From contig NZ_CP160398.1 of assembly GCF_040729435.1 (NCBI RefSeq), positions 4,135,001 to 4,199,000 on the forward strand: DNA of 64,000 nt. The letters run 5' to 3'. Origin of the DNA: Pseudomonas sp. HOU2 (lineage in GTDB: Bacteria; Pseudomonadota; Gammaproteobacteria; Pseudomonadales; Pseudomonadaceae). Positions 10,906 to 20,024 of this stretch are shown in pieces (position 1 is the first letter of the stretch; each line of letters opens with the position of its first letter). The notes below the pieces were generated by a model. It was not told the DNA's origin. It saw only the letters and a program-made list of their open reading frames with translations, and searched no databases. Position numbers and translations under genes: made by a program.

Positions 10906-12170
10906 AACTGTTCGGCTCCAGAACCCGCCCGACACTGGGCTCGGTCATCGGTCGTGGACATTTGATTGTCGCGCTGGTGGCCGTGACGATGGCCAGTGTG
11001 TCGCTGACCCTGTTGGGGGTTCTCGCGCTGCGGGTCTACGCCGATCACAACCTGCACCTGATTGCGCGCTCGATCAGCTACACCGTGGAAGCGGCGGTAG
11101 TGTTCAACGACAAGGCTGCCGCGACGGAAGCGCTGGCGTTGATCGCCTCCACCGAAGAAGTGGCGGACGCCCAGGTTTTCGATGCGCAGGGCCAACTGCT
11201 GGCGCGTTGGCAGCGGCCCGAAAACGGCCTGTTTTCCGAGCTGGAAATGCAGGCTGCCCGTACCATTCTGGAAAAACCCATCAGCCTGCCGATCGTGCAT
11301 CAGGATCGTGAGATAGGGCGCATTCTGCTGGTCGGCCACGGCGGTAGCCTCATGCGCTTTTTGCTCAGCGGTCTGGCCGGGATCATCCTGTGTACCGCCA
11401 TCAGTGCCTGGGTCGCGCTCTATCTCGCGCGTCGACAGTTACGCGGTATTACCGGACCACTGCGTAGCCTCGCAACGGTGGCCCACGCTGCCCGCAGCGA
11501 GCGAGCGCTGGATCGACGCGTGCCGCCGGCGCAGATCGCCGAACTGGATAACCTCGGCAACGACTTCAATGCCCTGCTCGACGAACTCGAGTCCTGGCAA
11601 ACCCACCTGCAAAGCGAGAACGAAACCCTCGCCCACCAGGCCAGCCACGACAGCCTGACCGGCTTGCCGAACCGGGCCTTTTTCGAAGGCCGGTTGATCC
11701 GTGCACTGCGCAATGCCGGCAAGCTCAATGAGCGGGTAGCAGTGCTGTTTCTCGACAGTGATCGCTTCAAAGGCATCAATGACAACTTCGGTCATGCCGC
11801 CGGCGATGCAGTTCTGGTGGCGGTCGCCAACCGGGTGCGTGCGCAACTGCGTGAGGAGGATCTGGTGGCGCGCCTGGGCGGTGATGAATTCGCCGTGCTG
11901 CTCGCGCCGTTGCACAAGGTCGAAGACGCCGAGCGCATTGCCGACAAGATTCTCGCCAGCATGGACGTGCCCATCGCGCTGCCGGGGGATACCAGTGTGG
12001 TGACGTCGCTCAGTATCGGCATCGCGGTTTTCCCCGATCATGGTGCCACGCCAGGCGCCTTGCTCAATGCGGCCGACGCGGCGATGTATCAGGCCAAGCG
12101 CCTGTCGCGTGGCGCTCAATTCACGGCCGGGTCGGAGAGCCCGGTCGTCAATCTTCAAACCAGGAGCTGA
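10902..12170 (+). CDS. yfiN: Membrane diguanylate cyclase YfiN (TpbB)
   Basis: YfiN, 422 residues, makes cyclic di-GMP and promotes biofilm and small-colony growth when released from YfiR. Order: transmembrane helix about 18-45, periplasmic PAS-like CHASE8 domain to about 145, second helix about 148-172, HAMP-like linker to about 235, GGDEF domain to the end. The active-site GGDEF is intact near residue 326. An RxxD inhibitory-site motif (REED) stands exactly five residues before it; whether it works is not known from sequence. It starts inside the yfiR stop (ATGA) and lies four bases before the yfiB GTG. Confidence 0.94.
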   Translation: MKLFGSRTRPTLGSVIGRGHLIVALVAVTMASVSLTLLGVLALRVYADHNLHLIARSISYTVEAAVVFNDKAAATEALALIASTEEVADAQVFDAQGQLLARWQRPENGLFSELEMQAARTILEKPISLPIVHQDREIGRILLVGHGGSLMRFLLSGLAGIILCTAISAWVALYLARRQLRGITGPLRSLATVAHAARSERALDRRVPPAQIAELDNLGNDFNALLDELESWQTHLQSENETLAHQASHDSLTGLPNRAFFEGRLIRALRNAGKLNERVAVLFLDSDRFKGINDNFGHAAGDAVLVAVANRVRAQLREEDLVARLGGDEFAVLLAPLHKVEDAERIADKILASMDVPIALPGDTSVVTSLSIGIAVFPDHGATPGALLNAADAAMYQAKRLSRGAQFTAGSESPVVNLQTRS

Positions 12171-12174
12171 TTCC

Positions 12175-12669
12175 GTGTTCACATTTCCCGCTCGACTGTT
12201 TTCCGCCTTGCTGATGATCGCCGTACTGGCGCTGACCGGGTGCCAGACCGCACCGCAGAAAGGCCTGACCCCGGCGCAGATCGCCGTCCTCAAGCAACAA
12301 GGATTCGAGGCGACCGACGAGGGCTGGGAGTTTGGCCTGTCCGGCAAAGTGCTGTTTGGCAGCGATATCGAAAGTCTGAACAACCAGAGCACGGAAATCG
12401 TCGAACGCATCGGCAAGGCGCTGCACGGCGTCGGTATCGAGCGGGTGCGGGTTGACGGTCATACCGACGCGTCGGGCAAAGAGACCTATAACCAGCAACT
12501 GTCGCTGCGTCGGGCCAAAAGTGTGGCCAAAGTGCTGACCACCGTCGGTATGAAAGAAGAGAACATCCAGTTGCGCGGCCTGGGCAGCAGCGAGCCTGTG
12601 GCGTCCAATGACACTGCCGCCGGACGCACCGAGAATCGCCGGGTGTCGATTGTGGTCAGCGCCGATTAA
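12175..12669 (+). CDS. yfiB: OmpA-like outer-membrane lipoprotein YfiB
   Basis: YfiB, 164 residues, is the activator of the YfiRNB system: it sequesters YfiR at the outer membrane and anchors to peptidoglycan. The GTG at 12175 is chosen as start because CAGGAG lies at 12161-12166 and it gives a short lipoprotein signal with lipobox LTGC (Cys23). The OmpA domain follows, with VDGHTDASG near residue 95 and the NRRVSI tail. The TAA overlaps the stop of the convergent lysR gene (the two stops share a TTAA palindrome). Confidence 0.92.
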   Translation: MFTFPARLFSALLMIAVLALTGCQTAPQKGLTPAQIAVLKQQGFEATDEGWEFGLSGKVLFGSDIESLNNQSTEIVERIGKALHGVGIERVRVDGHTDASGKETYNQQLSLRRAKSVAKVLTTVGMKEENIQLRGLGSSEPVASNDTAAGRTENRRVSIVVSAD

Positions 12670-13613
12670 TCGGCAAACCGCATCTCGCGGGTCTGCCCCA
12701 TCAGAAGGCCCTGATTGCGCTCGGTCACTTCGCGGATGTAATCCCACAACAAAGTTATCCGCTTCAATTTCCTCAGATCCTCCCGGCAGTACATCCAGAA
12801 CTGCCGGGTGATGTCGATTTCCTCGGGCAGCACCGGCAGCAGGCGCGGATCCTGCGCGGCGAGGAAGCACGGCAGAATTGCCAGTGAACGCCCTTGCTGC
12901 GCCGCGACGAACTGCGCGATGACGCTGGTGCTGCGCAGGTTTGCGCTGGCGCCGGGCAGCACATTTGCCAGGTACAGCAGCTCCGAGCTGAACGCCAGGT
13001 CATCCACGTAACTGATGAATTGATGCTTGCCCAAATCCGCAGGGCGGCGGATCGGTGGGTGCTGGTCGAGGTAGTCCTGGGTCGCGTACAGCTGCAAGCG
13101 GTAGTCGCAGAGTTTGCAGCACACGTACGGGCCGTGCTCCGGGCGCTCCAGGGCAATGACGATGTCGGCTTCGCGTTTGGACAGGCTGATGAAGTGCGGC
13201 AGCGGCAGGATGTCCACCGAGATCGCCGGGTAGGCGTCGACGAAATGGCTCAGCTGCGGGGTGATGAAAAAGCTGCCGAAACCTTCGGTGCAACCCATGC
13301 GCACGTGCCCGGACAGTGCCACACCAGAGCCCGAAACCTGCTCGCAAGCCATGTGCAACGTGCTTTCAATCGACTCGGCATATCCCAGCAGACGCTGGCC
13401 TTCAGTGGTCAGGACAAAACCGCTGGTGCGTGATTTTTCGAACAGCAATGTGCCCAACGCCGCTTCCAGCGAACTGATGCGCCGCGACACGGTGGTGTAG
13501 TCGACGGCGAGCCGTTTGGCTGCGGTGCTGGCCTTGCGGGTGCGGGCGACTTCGAGGAAAAACTTCAGGTCGTCCCAGTTCAGCGACCCGAGGGAGGTGA
13601 TGTTTTTTTGCAT
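12666..13613 (-). CDS. LysR-family regulator, probably of mmsAB
   Basis: A 315-residue LysR-type transcription factor with an N-terminal winged helix (about 10-70, motif AAKRLAVDYTTVSRRI) and a substrate-binding domain. It is transcribed away from mmsA across a 150-base gap, the usual arrangement for a regulator of the neighbouring operon. P. aeruginosa uses the AraC-type MmsR at this locus, so the control gene differs here. An ATG at 13682 would add 23 residues, but LysR proteins begin just before the helix-turn-helix, so 13613 (MQKNIT) is preferred. That it controls mmsAB is inferred from position. Confidence 0.85.
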   Translation of the reverse strand: MQKNITSLGSLNWDDLKFFLEVARTRKASTAAKRLAVDYTTVSRRISSLEAALGTLLFEKSRTSGFVLTTEGQRLLGYAESIESTLHMACEQVSGSGVALSGHVRMGCTEGFGSFFITPQLSHFVDAYPAISVDILPLPHFISLSKREADIVIALERPEHGPYVCCKLCDYRLQLYATQDYLDQHPPIRRPADLGKHQFISYVDDLAFSSELLYLANVLPGASANLRSTSVIAQFVAAQQGRSLAILPCFLAAQDPRLLPVLPEEIDITRQFWMYCREDLRKLKRITLLWDYIREVTERNQGLLMGQTREMRFAD

Positions 13614-13628
13614 GATGGACGGGCTTAT

Positions 13629-13657
13629 ATGTGCGTTCTTATTAGAAGTTTGCACAT
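13629..13657. promoter_or_regulatory. Candidate LysR operator in lysR-mmsA gap
   Basis: An interrupted palindrome lies between the divergent genes: ATGTGC (13629-13634) pairs with GCACAT (13652-13657), and an inner TTCT pairs with AGAA around TATT. LysR proteins bind such spaced dyads. It sits 16 bases from the lysR start and about 107 from mmsA, so autoregulation is plausible. No clear -35/-10 set could be assigned. Confidence 0.35.
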
Positions 13658-13763
13658 CTATACTCCAAAAACAGTCCGACAACCAATTCGTGACACACGC
13701 CTCATCTCAAGGCGAACCTCTTCGCCTTGGCTCCTACGATAAAAACAAGTTTCGGAGACCAGC

Positions 13764-15290
13764 ATGAACGCATCGCTTACGCCCAACGAAACCACGGTCC
13801 AGAAGGTCAAGCTGCTGATCGACGGCGAATGGGTCGAATCGCAGACCACCGAGTGGCACGACATCGTCAACCCGGCGACCCAGCAAGTGCTGGCCAAGGT
13901 CCCGTTCGCCACTCCCGCTGAAGTCGACGCCGCCATCAGTGCCGCGCACCGCGCGTTCCAGACCTGGAAACTGACCCCGATCGGCGCGCGCATGCGCATC
14001 ATGCTCAAGCTGCAGGCGCTGATTCGTGAACACTCCAAACGCATCGCCGTGGTGCTGAGCGCCGAGCAGGGCAAGACCATTGCCGACGCCGAGGGCGATA
14101 TTTTCCGTGGCCTGGAAGTGGTCGAACACGCCTGCTCCATCGGCACCCTGCAAATGGGCGAGTTCGCCGAAAACGTGGCCGGTGGCGTCGATACCTACAC
14201 TCTGCGCCAGCCGATCGGTGTGTGCGCCGGCATCACCCCGTTCAACTTCCCGGCGATGATTCCGCTGTGGATGTTCCCGATGGCGATCGCTTGCGGCAAC
14301 ACCTTCGTCTTGAAGCCTTCCGAGCAGGACCCGCTGTCGACCATGCTGCTGGTGGAACTGGCGATTGAGGCGGGCGTTCCGGCCGGTGTGCTCAACGTGG
14401 TTCATGGCGGTAAAGACGTGGTTGATGGCCTGTGCACTCACAAGGACATCAAAGCGGTGTCGTTCGTCGGTTCGACCGCGGTCGGTACGCATGTATACGA
14501 CCTGGCCGGCAAGCACGGCAAACGCGTGCAATCGATGATGGGCGCGAAGAACCATGCCGTGGTGCTGCCGGATGCCAATCGCGAGCAAGCGCTGAATGCA
14601 CTGGTCGGCGCGGGCTTCGGTGCCGCCGGGCAGCGTTGCATGGCCACTTCGGTGGTGGTGCTGGTCGGTGCAGCGAAACAATGGCTGCCGGATCTGAAAG
14701 CGCTGGCGCAGAAACTCAAGGTCAACGCCGGCAGCGAGGCGGGCACCGATGTCGGCCCGGTGATCTCGAAGAAAGCCAAGGCGCGGATTCTCGACCTGAT
14801 CGAAAGCGGCATCAAGGAAGGCGCCAAGCTTGAGCTCGATGGTCGCGACATCAAGGTGCCGGGCTACGAGCAAGGCAACTTCGTCGGCCCGACCCTGTTC
14901 TCGGGCGTGACCACCGACATGCAGATCTACACCCAGGAAATCTTCGGCCCGGTGCTGGTGGTGCTGGAAGTCGACACCCTCGATCAGGCCATCGCACTGG
15001 TCAACGCCAACCCGTTCGGCAACGGCACGGGCCTGTTCACCCAGAGCGGTGCAGCGGCGCGCAAATTCCAGAGTGAAATCGATGTCGGCCAGGTCGGTAT
15101 CAACATCCCGATTCCAGTGCCGGTACCGTTCTTCAGTTTCACCGGTTCGCGCGGATCGAAACTCGGCGACCTCGGCCCGTACGGCAAGCAAGTGGTGCAG
15201 TTCTACACCCAGACCAAAACGGTCACGGCGCGCTGGTTCGATGACGACAGCGTCAATGACGGCGTGAACACCACCATCAACCTGCGCTGA
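13764..15290 (+). CDS. mmsA: Methylmalonate-semialdehyde dehydrogenase (CoA-acylating)
   Basis: MmsA, 508 residues, oxidises methylmalonate semialdehyde (and malonate semialdehyde) with NAD+ and CoA to propionyl-CoA (or acetyl-CoA) and CO2, the last step of distal valine breakdown. It is an aldehyde dehydrogenase fold: [15 protein letters not shown] near 154-168, FVGSTAVG near 234, and the catalytic Cys in [11 protein letters not shown] near 292. The family signature GAKNHAVV is present near 259. GGAG precedes the ATG. mmsB follows after 9 bases, so the pair is an operon. Confidence 0.94.
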   Translation: MNASLTPNETTVQKVKLLIDGEWVESQTTEWHDIVNPATQQVLAKVPFATPAEVDAAISAAHRAFQTWKLTPIGARMRIMLKLQALIREHSKRIAVVLSAEQGKTIADAEGDIFRGLEVVEHACSIGTLQMGEFAENVAGGVDTYTLRQPIGVCAGITPFNFPAMIPLWMFPMAIACGNTFVLKPSEQDPLSTMLLVELAIEAGVPAGVLNVVHGGKDVVDGLCTHKDIKAVSFVGSTAVGTHVYDLAGKHGKRVQSMMGAKNHAVVLPDANREQALNALVGAGFGAAGQRCMATSVVVLVGAAKQWLPDLKALAQKLKVNAGSEAGTDVGPVISKKAKARILDLIESGIKEGAKLELDGRDIKVPGYEQGNFVGPTLFSGVTTDMQIYTQEIFGPVLVVLEVDTLDQAIALVNANPFGNGTGLFTQSGAAARKFQSEIDVGQVGINIPIPVPVPFFSFTGSRGSKLGDLGPYGKQVVQFYTQTKTVTARWFDDDSVNDGVNTTINLR

Positions 15291-15299
15291 GGACTGGCC

Positions 15300-16187
15300 A
15301 TGAAAATCGCATTTATCGGTCTGGGCAACATGGGCGCGCCGATGGCGCGCAACCTGATCAAGGCCGGCCATTCGCTGAATCTGGTGGACCTGAACAAGAC
15401 GGTGCTGGCGGAACTCGAGCAACTGGGCGGCACCATCCGCGCCTCGGCCCGTGAAGCAGCCGAAGACGCTGAACTGGTGATCACCATGCTCCCGGCCGCC
15501 GTGCATGTGCGCAGCGTCTGGCTCGGTGAGGACGGTGTGCTGGCCGGCATTGGCAAAGGCGTGCCGGCGGTGGATTGCAGCACCATCGATCCGCAGACCG
15601 CCCGCGATGTGGCCGCTGCGGCAGCTAAACAAGGCGTGGCCATGGCTGATGCACCGGTCTCCGGCGGCACCGGCGGCGCAACCGCTGGCACGCTGACCTT
15701 CATGGTCGGCGCCACCCCGGAACTGTTCGCCACCCTGCAACCGGTGCTGGCGCAGATGGGGCGCAATATCGTGCATTGCGGTGAAGTCGGCACTGGGCAG
15801 ATCGCCAAGATTTGCAACAACCTGCTGCTGGCGATTTCGATGGTTGGTGTCAGCGAAGCGATGGCGCTGGGTGATGCGTTGGGGATCGACACTTCGGTGC
15901 TGGCCGGGATCATCAACAGTTCGACCGGGCGTTGCTGGAGTTCGGAAATGTACAACCCGTGGCCGGGCATCGTCGAAACGGCACCGGCCTCGCGCGGTTA
16001 CACCGGTGGTTTCGGCGCCGAACTGATGCTCAAGGATCTGGGCCTGGCGACTGAAGCGGCGCGTCAGGCGCATCAACCGGTGGTGCTCGGCGCGGTGGCG
16101 CAGCAGTTGTATCAGGCGATGAGCCAGCGTGGGGAGGGTGGCAAGGACTTCTCGGCGATTATCAACAGCTATCGCAAGCCACAGTAA
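15300..16187 (+). CDS. mmsB: 3-hydroxyisobutyrate dehydrogenase
   Basis: MmsB, 295 residues, oxidises 3-hydroxyisobutyrate to methylmalonate semialdehyde, the substrate of MmsA encoded just upstream. The NAD-binding motif GLGNMGAPMA is at residues 7-16, the substrate-binding signature DAPVSGGTGGA near 118, and the catalytic lysine in GQIAKICNN near 170. The length is typical of the beta-hydroxyacid dehydrogenase family. A REP pair follows the gene and may act as an mRNA 3' end. Confidence 0.94.
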   Translation: MKIAFIGLGNMGAPMARNLIKAGHSLNLVDLNKTVLAELEQLGGTIRASAREAAEDAELVITMLPAAVHVRSVWLGEDGVLAGIGKGVPAVDCSTIDPQTARDVAAAAAKQGVAMADAPVSGGTGGATAGTLTFMVGATPELFATLQPVLAQMGRNIVHCGEVGTGQIAKICNNLLLAISMVGVSEAMALGDALGIDTSVLAGIINSSTGRCWSSEMYNPWPGIVETAPASRGYTGGFGAELMLKDLGLATEAARQAHQPVVLGAVAQQLYQAMSQRGEGGKDFSAIINSYRKPQ

Positions 16188-16207
16188 TGCCGCTGGGTGC
16201 GATTCTT

Positions 16208-16340
16208 TGTGGCGAGGGAGCTTGCTCCCGCTGGTCTGCGTAGCAGACCCAAACCCGGTCAATGCGGTTCTTCAGAAAAACCGCATTGACTGAATTTACG
16301 ACTGCTGCGCAGCCGAGCGGGAGCAAGCTCCCTCGCCACA
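16208..16340. repeat. REP inverted pair with nested palindromes
   Basis: Two 25-bp arms (16208-16232 and 16316-16340) are perfect inverted copies of a GTGGCGAGGGAGCTTGCTCC-type unit. Inside lie a 7-bp dyad (16233-16249) and a perfect 11-bp inverted repeat (16259-16269 with 16279-16289). The same outer unit recurs at 19891-19994. This is typical of a REPIN, a non-autonomous element spread by a RAYT transposase encoded elsewhere. Confidence 0.85.
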
Positions 16341-16371
16341 GGTGATCTCCCGGCTTTTTTATGTGAGACAA

Positions 16372-16448
16372 AAAAGATCGCAGCCTTCGGCAGCTCCTAC
16401 ATGGGTGAGACTAGACCCTGTAGGAGCTGCCGAAGGCTGCGATCTTTT
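16372..16448. repeat. REP inverted pair, GTAGGAGCTGCCGAAGG type
   Basis: Perfect 30-bp arms (16372-16401 and 16419-16448) around a 17-base spacer form a long hairpin ending in T-rich sequence on both strands. It lies between convergent mmsB and the cupin gene and could also stop transcription. Related units occur at 28337, 36013 and 41053. Confidence 0.85.
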
Positions 16449-16453
16449 GCGTG

Positions 16454-16804
16454 TCAGGCGAAGACGAAATATTTGCGCACGGTCTCCACCACTTCCCAGG
16501 TGCCTTTCATCCCCGGTTCAACCACGAAGATGTCGCCAGCGCGCAGGTGAATCGGCGCCATGCCGTCCGGGGTGATGATGCAGTAGCCTTCCTGGAAGTG
16601 GCAGTACTCCCACTTCACGTAATCGACCCGCCACTTGCCCGGCGTGCAGATCCAGGTGCCCATGATCTTGCTGCCGTCTTCGCTGGTGTAGGCGTTGAGG
16701 TTGACGGTGTGCGGGTCACCTTCGAGTTTTTCCCATTTGCAGGCGTCGAGTACCGGCAGCGGGTGAGTGTCGCGCAGAACGGTGATGGGGGCGGTCGCGG
16801 TCAT
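16454..16804 (-). CDS. Small cupin-domain protein
   Basis: A 116-residue single-domain cupin of the DUF861 / ureidoglycine-aminohydrolase-like group. The central part carries EGYCIITPDG, then RAGDIFVVEPGMKGTWEV, the two conserved cupin strands. The role is unknown: such proteins may bind a metal and a small ligand, but the classical histidines are poorly kept, so catalysis is doubtful. It stands alone between REP elements and is followed, in its own direction, by the REP pair at 16372-16448. The ATG at 16804 is the only sensible start. Confidence 0.75.
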   Translation of the reverse strand: MTATAPITVLRDTHPLPVLDACKWEKLEGDPHTVNLNAYTSEDGSKIMGTWICTPGKWRVDYVKWEYCHFQEGYCIITPDGMAPIHLRAGDIFVVEPGMKGTWEVVETVRKYFVFA

Positions 16805-16838
16805 GTGGACTCCGGGCAGAAGGATTTGAAGTCGAACC

Positions 16839-17777
16839 CTATAGCGCCTGCTCGTCGTTCAGTTGTCTGGGGTCGACATCGGGCTGCTCAGAAACGCGCG
16901 GATCGGTGAGCGCGTGTAACAACGCCCGGGCGTAATTGGGCAACGCGGTGAAGTCCCTGGCGCACAGCATGAGCGTGCGGCGCGCCCACGTTTCATTGAG
17001 CGCAACCCATTTGAACGACCGCAACGCGGCCCGCTCGACAGCGGCCAGCGGCATAATTGCCAGCCCGGCACCTCGGGCGACCATGCGCATGACCCCGTCG
17101 AAACCGTCGGCGCGGATGCGGATCTGCATCCGCGAACCGCTGTGCAGTGCTTGTTCTTCCAGATACACCGCCAGTGCACTGTCGGCGCGCAGCCCTACAA
17201 AGTCATGTTGCAGGGCGTCGCTGAAGCTGACCTCGTCAGCGTCAGACAACGGATGCCCGAAGGGCAGGATCAGTGCCAACGGATCATGCCGAAACGGCAG
17301 CGTCTGCAGGTCTGAACTGTCCACCGCGTCGGACACGATCCCCAGATCCGCCGCCCCTTGGCGTAACGCATGGGTGATGCGCGCGCTGGGCAACTCCTGC
17401 AGATCGATGTCGAGGTTGGGATGGTCGCGCAAAAAGTCCGCCAGTGCCTCCGGCAGGTATTCGGTGATCGCGGTGGTGTTGCACAGCAGCCGCACCTGAC
17501 CTTTCACCCCCTGAGCGTAATCCGCCAGATCCTGCTGCATGCGCTCGGACTGCTGCAGCAGCACGCGCGCATGTTGCGCCAGTGCCTTGCCCGCGGGTGT
17601 CGGGGTCACACCACGGCGGCCGCGGTGCAGAAACTCGGTGCCCAGCGAGGCTTCCATCGCACGAATCCGCGCACTGGCGGCGGCCAGTGACAAATGACTG
17701 CGCGCGGCGCCGGCGGTGATGTTGCCGGTGTCGAGGATGTGCAGGTAGAGGCGCAGGTCGGTGAGGTCGAAGTGCAT
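16839..17777 (-). CDS. LysR-family transcription regulator
   Basis: A 312-residue LysR-type regulator: winged helix-turn-helix at about 4-62, then a LysR substrate domain to about 295 and a polar tail. The start at 17777 (MHFDLTDLRL) fits the family; the frame stays open to 18011, but that stretch is a REP element. It is divergent from the TauE/SafE permease gene at 18010, with the REP pair at 17817-17906 in between. It may control that permease; this is inferred only from position. Confidence 0.85.
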   Translation of the reverse strand: MHFDLTDLRLYLHILDTGNITAGAARSHLSLAAASARIRAMEASLGTEFLHRGRRGVTPTPAGKALAQHARVLLQQSERMQQDLADYAQGVKGQVRLLCNTTAITEYLPEALADFLRDHPNLDIDLQELPSARITHALRQGAADLGIVSDAVDSSDLQTLPFRHDPLALILPFGHPLSDADEVSFSDALQHDFVGLRADSALAVYLEEQALHSGSRMQIRIRADGFDGVMRMVARGAGLAIMPLAAVERAALRSFKWVALNETWARRTLMLCARDFTALPNYARALLHALTDPRVSEQPDVDPRQLNDEQAL

Positions 17778-17816
17778 GGGGCAGCCTCTGGTTTTTCTGG
17801 TGTCCGGGATGGCCCT

Positions 17817-17906
17817 ATCGCTGGCAAGCCAGCTCCCACAGGATTTGTGTTGTGCACAAATCCTGTGGTCCACACTGAAACCTGTGGGAGCTGGCTTGCC
17901 AGCGAT
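17817..17906. repeat. REP inverted pair, GTGGGAGCTGGCTTGCCAGC type
   Basis: Perfect 26-bp arms (17817-17842 and 17881-17906) enclose a second, inner inverted repeat (AGGATTTGTG with CACAAATCCT). It occupies the gap between a LysR gene and the permease gene. The same unit recurs at 21967, 29877 and, with variant arms, 39548, 41181 and 42125. Confidence 0.85.
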
Positions 17907-18009
17907 GAGGCCAGAAGCCCTAATCAAATACCAAGCCTCTTGTATTGGAAGAGGCAGCCTCAGTATATGGCAGATTTTCAGTACACCCGCAAAGGCGCAC
18001 AGTAGCGCC

Positions 18010-18774
18010 ATGAACGCATTCGCCGATTTCTATCAAAACCTGGGTCTGGCCTTGTCCTTGCTGGTCATCGCCACCTTCATAATGGCCGGCCTGGTCAAAG
18101 GCGTGATCGGCCTCGGCCTGCCCACTGTTGCCATGGGCCTGCTCGGTCTGGCTATGGCGCCATCACAGGCAGCCGCGCTGCTGATCATTCCGGCGACGCT
18201 GACCAACCTCTGGCAACTCGCGTTCGGCGGGCATCTGCAGGCGCTGATCAAACGCCTGTGGCCGCTGCTGCTGATGATCTTCCTCGGCACCGCCGTCGGC
18301 ACGCTGTCGATCGGCATGGCGGGCGGGCATTGGGTCGTGCGCGGGCTGGGCGCGGCGTTGCTGCTTTATGCGTTGAGCGGGTTGTTGCTGCCGACGTTGC
18401 GGGTCAATCCGCGCCTTGAGCCGTGGCTCGGTCCGCTGTGCGGGTTGATCACCGGCGTCATCACCTCGGCCACAGGCGTGTTCGTGATTCCGGCGGTGCC
18501 GTACTTGCAAGCGCTGGGCTTTAATCGCGATGAACTGGTGCAGGCGTTGGGGCTGTCGTTCACCGTCTCGACCCTGGCGCTGGCCGGCGGCCTGTTCTGG
18601 CGCGGTGCGCTGGGTGGTGGCGAATTGAGTGCGTCGCTGCTGGTGCTGATCCCGGCGATGCTGGGCATGTGGTTTGGGCATTGGTTGCGTCAGCGCATCA
18701 GTGCCGTGCTGTTCAAGCGGGTGTTCTTTATCGGACTGGGCGCACTCGGCGCCCATTTGCTGATCAGCGGCTAG
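18010..18774 (+). CDS. TauE/SafE-family membrane permease
   Basis: A 254-residue integral membrane protein with about eight hydrophobic segments. It carries the duplicated TauE/SafE pattern: GLVKGVIGLGLPTVAMGLL near 24-43 and the matching second-half GLITGVITSATGVFVIPAV near 140-158. The family exports sulfite, sulfoacetate or related organic anions; the substrate cannot be read from the sequence. The open frame starts earlier, but the ATG at 18010 begins the first amphipathic/helix pattern of the family. Its 3' end overlaps the convergent ABM gene by 11 bases. Confidence 0.85.
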   Translation: MNAFADFYQNLGLALSLLVIATFIMAGLVKGVIGLGLPTVAMGLLGLAMAPSQAAALLIIPATLTNLWQLAFGGHLQALIKRLWPLLLMIFLGTAVGTLSIGMAGGHWVVRGLGAALLLYALSGLLLPTLRVNPRLEPWLGPLCGLITGVITSATGVFVIPAVPYLQALGFNRDELVQALGLSFTVSTLALAGGLFWRGALGGGELSASLLVLIPAMLGMWFGHWLRQRISAVLFKRVFFIGLGALGAHLLISG

Positions 18775-19078
18775 CCGAAGAAGTGCTGAGCATGTCGATC
18801 CGACGGATATCGAAATCGCGCTCCAGGTACGTCATGCGGTTGTCGAAAAACTCGCGCATGTGCGGCAGGTTCGAGTGCACGTCCAGATGCGCCTGGCTTT
18901 CCCAGATCTCGTAAAAGATGAACAGCGTCGGGTCTTCCTTGTCGCGCAGCATGTGGTACTCGATGCAGCCGGGCTCGGCGCGGCTCGGCTCGACATAGGC
19001 GCGAAACAGCGCTTCGAAGGCCTCGGCTTTCTCCGGGCGGGTCTTGGCGTGCAGGATGAAACCGTGGCGTTCACTCAT
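18764..19078 (-). CDS. Antibiotic-biosynthesis-monooxygenase-fold protein
   Basis: A 104-residue ABM-domain protein of the YgiN/quinol-monooxygenase type: KTRPEKAEAFEALF near 11-24, EPGCIEYHMLRD near 36-47, and FYEIWESQAHLDVHS near 54-68. Members are small ferredoxin-like dimers that oxidise quinols or act as heme-free monooxygenases; the substrate is unknown. A TTG precedes the ATG; the ATG at 19078 is favoured by GAGGAG nine bases upstream. The mdaB-like gene is divergent from it by 182 bases, and the two activities (quinone reduction, quinol oxidation) often go together. Confidence 0.82.
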   Translation of the reverse strand: MSERHGFILHAKTRPEKAEAFEALFRAYVEPSRAEPGCIEYHMLRDKEDPTLFIFYEIWESQAHLDVHSNLPHMREFFDNRMTYLERDFDIRRIDMLSTSSASR

Positions 19079-19260
19079 CAAAACAACTCCTCAAATGCAG
19101 ATGGCCGAAAATGCTATTGCAATAATCGGCATTCGATTCGTGCTTTTTGATCAAATGTATTTTGCGCCGGCGCGGCTTATTTCGCGCGAGAGGGATGGTT
19201 AACCTGCCGCCATTCGTTTTCCCATCTTTCTCCAGCCTGATGGCTGCGTGAGGCGTTCTC

Positions 19261-19851
19261 ATGAAAAAAGTGCTGTTGCTCAATGGCGGCAAGAAATTCG
19301 CCCACTCCGACGGTCGTTACAACGCCACCCTGCACGAAACTGCACTGAGCGTGCTGGATCGCGGTGGTCTGGATGTCAAAACCACGTTCATTGACGAGGG
19401 TTACGACGTCGCTGAAGAAGTGGCGAAATTCCTCTGGGCCGACGTGATCATTTATCAGATGCCGGGCTGGTGGATGGGCGCGCCGTGGACGGTGAAAAAA
19501 TACATCGACGAAGTGTTCACCGAAGGCCATGGCAGCCTCTATGCCAGTGACGGTCGCACCCGTTCCGATTCGTCGCAGAAATACGGCAGCGGCGGCCTGA
19601 TTCAGGGCAAGCAGTACATGCTGTCGCTGACCTGGAATGCACCGCAGCAGGCCTTTGATGACCCGACAGATTTCTTTGAAGCCAAGGGTGTGGATGCGGT
19701 GTATTTCCCGTTCCACAAGGCCAATGAGTTTTTGGGCATGAGCGGGCTGCCGACGTTCCTCTGTGTGGACGTGATGAAGCGCCCGAACATCGAGAATGAT
19801 GTTGCGCGGTATGAGCAGCATCTGAAACAGGTGTTTGCTCTCAAGGCTTGA
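19261..19851 (+). CDS. mdaB: MdaB-like NADPH:quinone reductase
   Basis: A 196-residue flavodoxin-fold reductase matching MdaB, which transfers two electrons from NADPH to quinones and protects against redox cycling. Visible blocks are LLNGGKKFAHSDGRYN at 6-21, YQMPGWWMGAPWTVKKYID near 65-83, and LTWNAPQQAFD near 122. It sits next to an ABM-fold gene of opposite direction and upstream of a LysR gene of the same direction. A REP pair (19891-19994) follows the stop. Confidence 0.88.
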   Translation: MKKVLLLNGGKKFAHSDGRYNATLHETALSVLDRGGLDVKTTFIDEGYDVAEEVAKFLWADVIIYQMPGWWMGAPWTVKKYIDEVFTEGHGSLYASDGRTRSDSSQKYGSGGLIQGKQYMLSLTWNAPQQAFDDPTDFFEAKGVDAVYFPFHKANEFLGMSGLPTFLCVDVMKRPNIENDVARYEQHLKQVFALKA

Positions 19852-19890
19852 TGGATTTCAGGCTACTATCGAATGGCTTGGCCTGATCCT

Positions 19891-19994
19891 GTGGCGAGGG
19901 AGCTTGCTCCCGCTGGGCTGCGCAGCGGCCCTCGCTTTTACCTGAACCGCAGGGGAGCGCTTCGCACTCCAGCGGGAGCAAGCTCCCTCGCCAC
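19891..19994. repeat. REP inverted pair, GTGGCGAGGGAGC type
   Basis: Perfect 24-bp arms (19891-19914 and 19971-19994) of the same unit as at 16208-16340, with a shorter, weakly paired centre. It separates mdaB from the downstream LysR gene and ends 30 bases before the latter's GTG. Confidence 0.85.
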
Positions 19995-20024
19995 GATGAA
20001 TACGCATTCGATTAGAGAGTTTCC

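Noticed and set aside
13734..16262. An 842-codon open frame on the minus strand across mmsA and mmsB
   Set aside because: It is antisense to two well-recognised enzymes, has no domain, is rich in His/Gln/Arg, and arises from high-GC codon bias.
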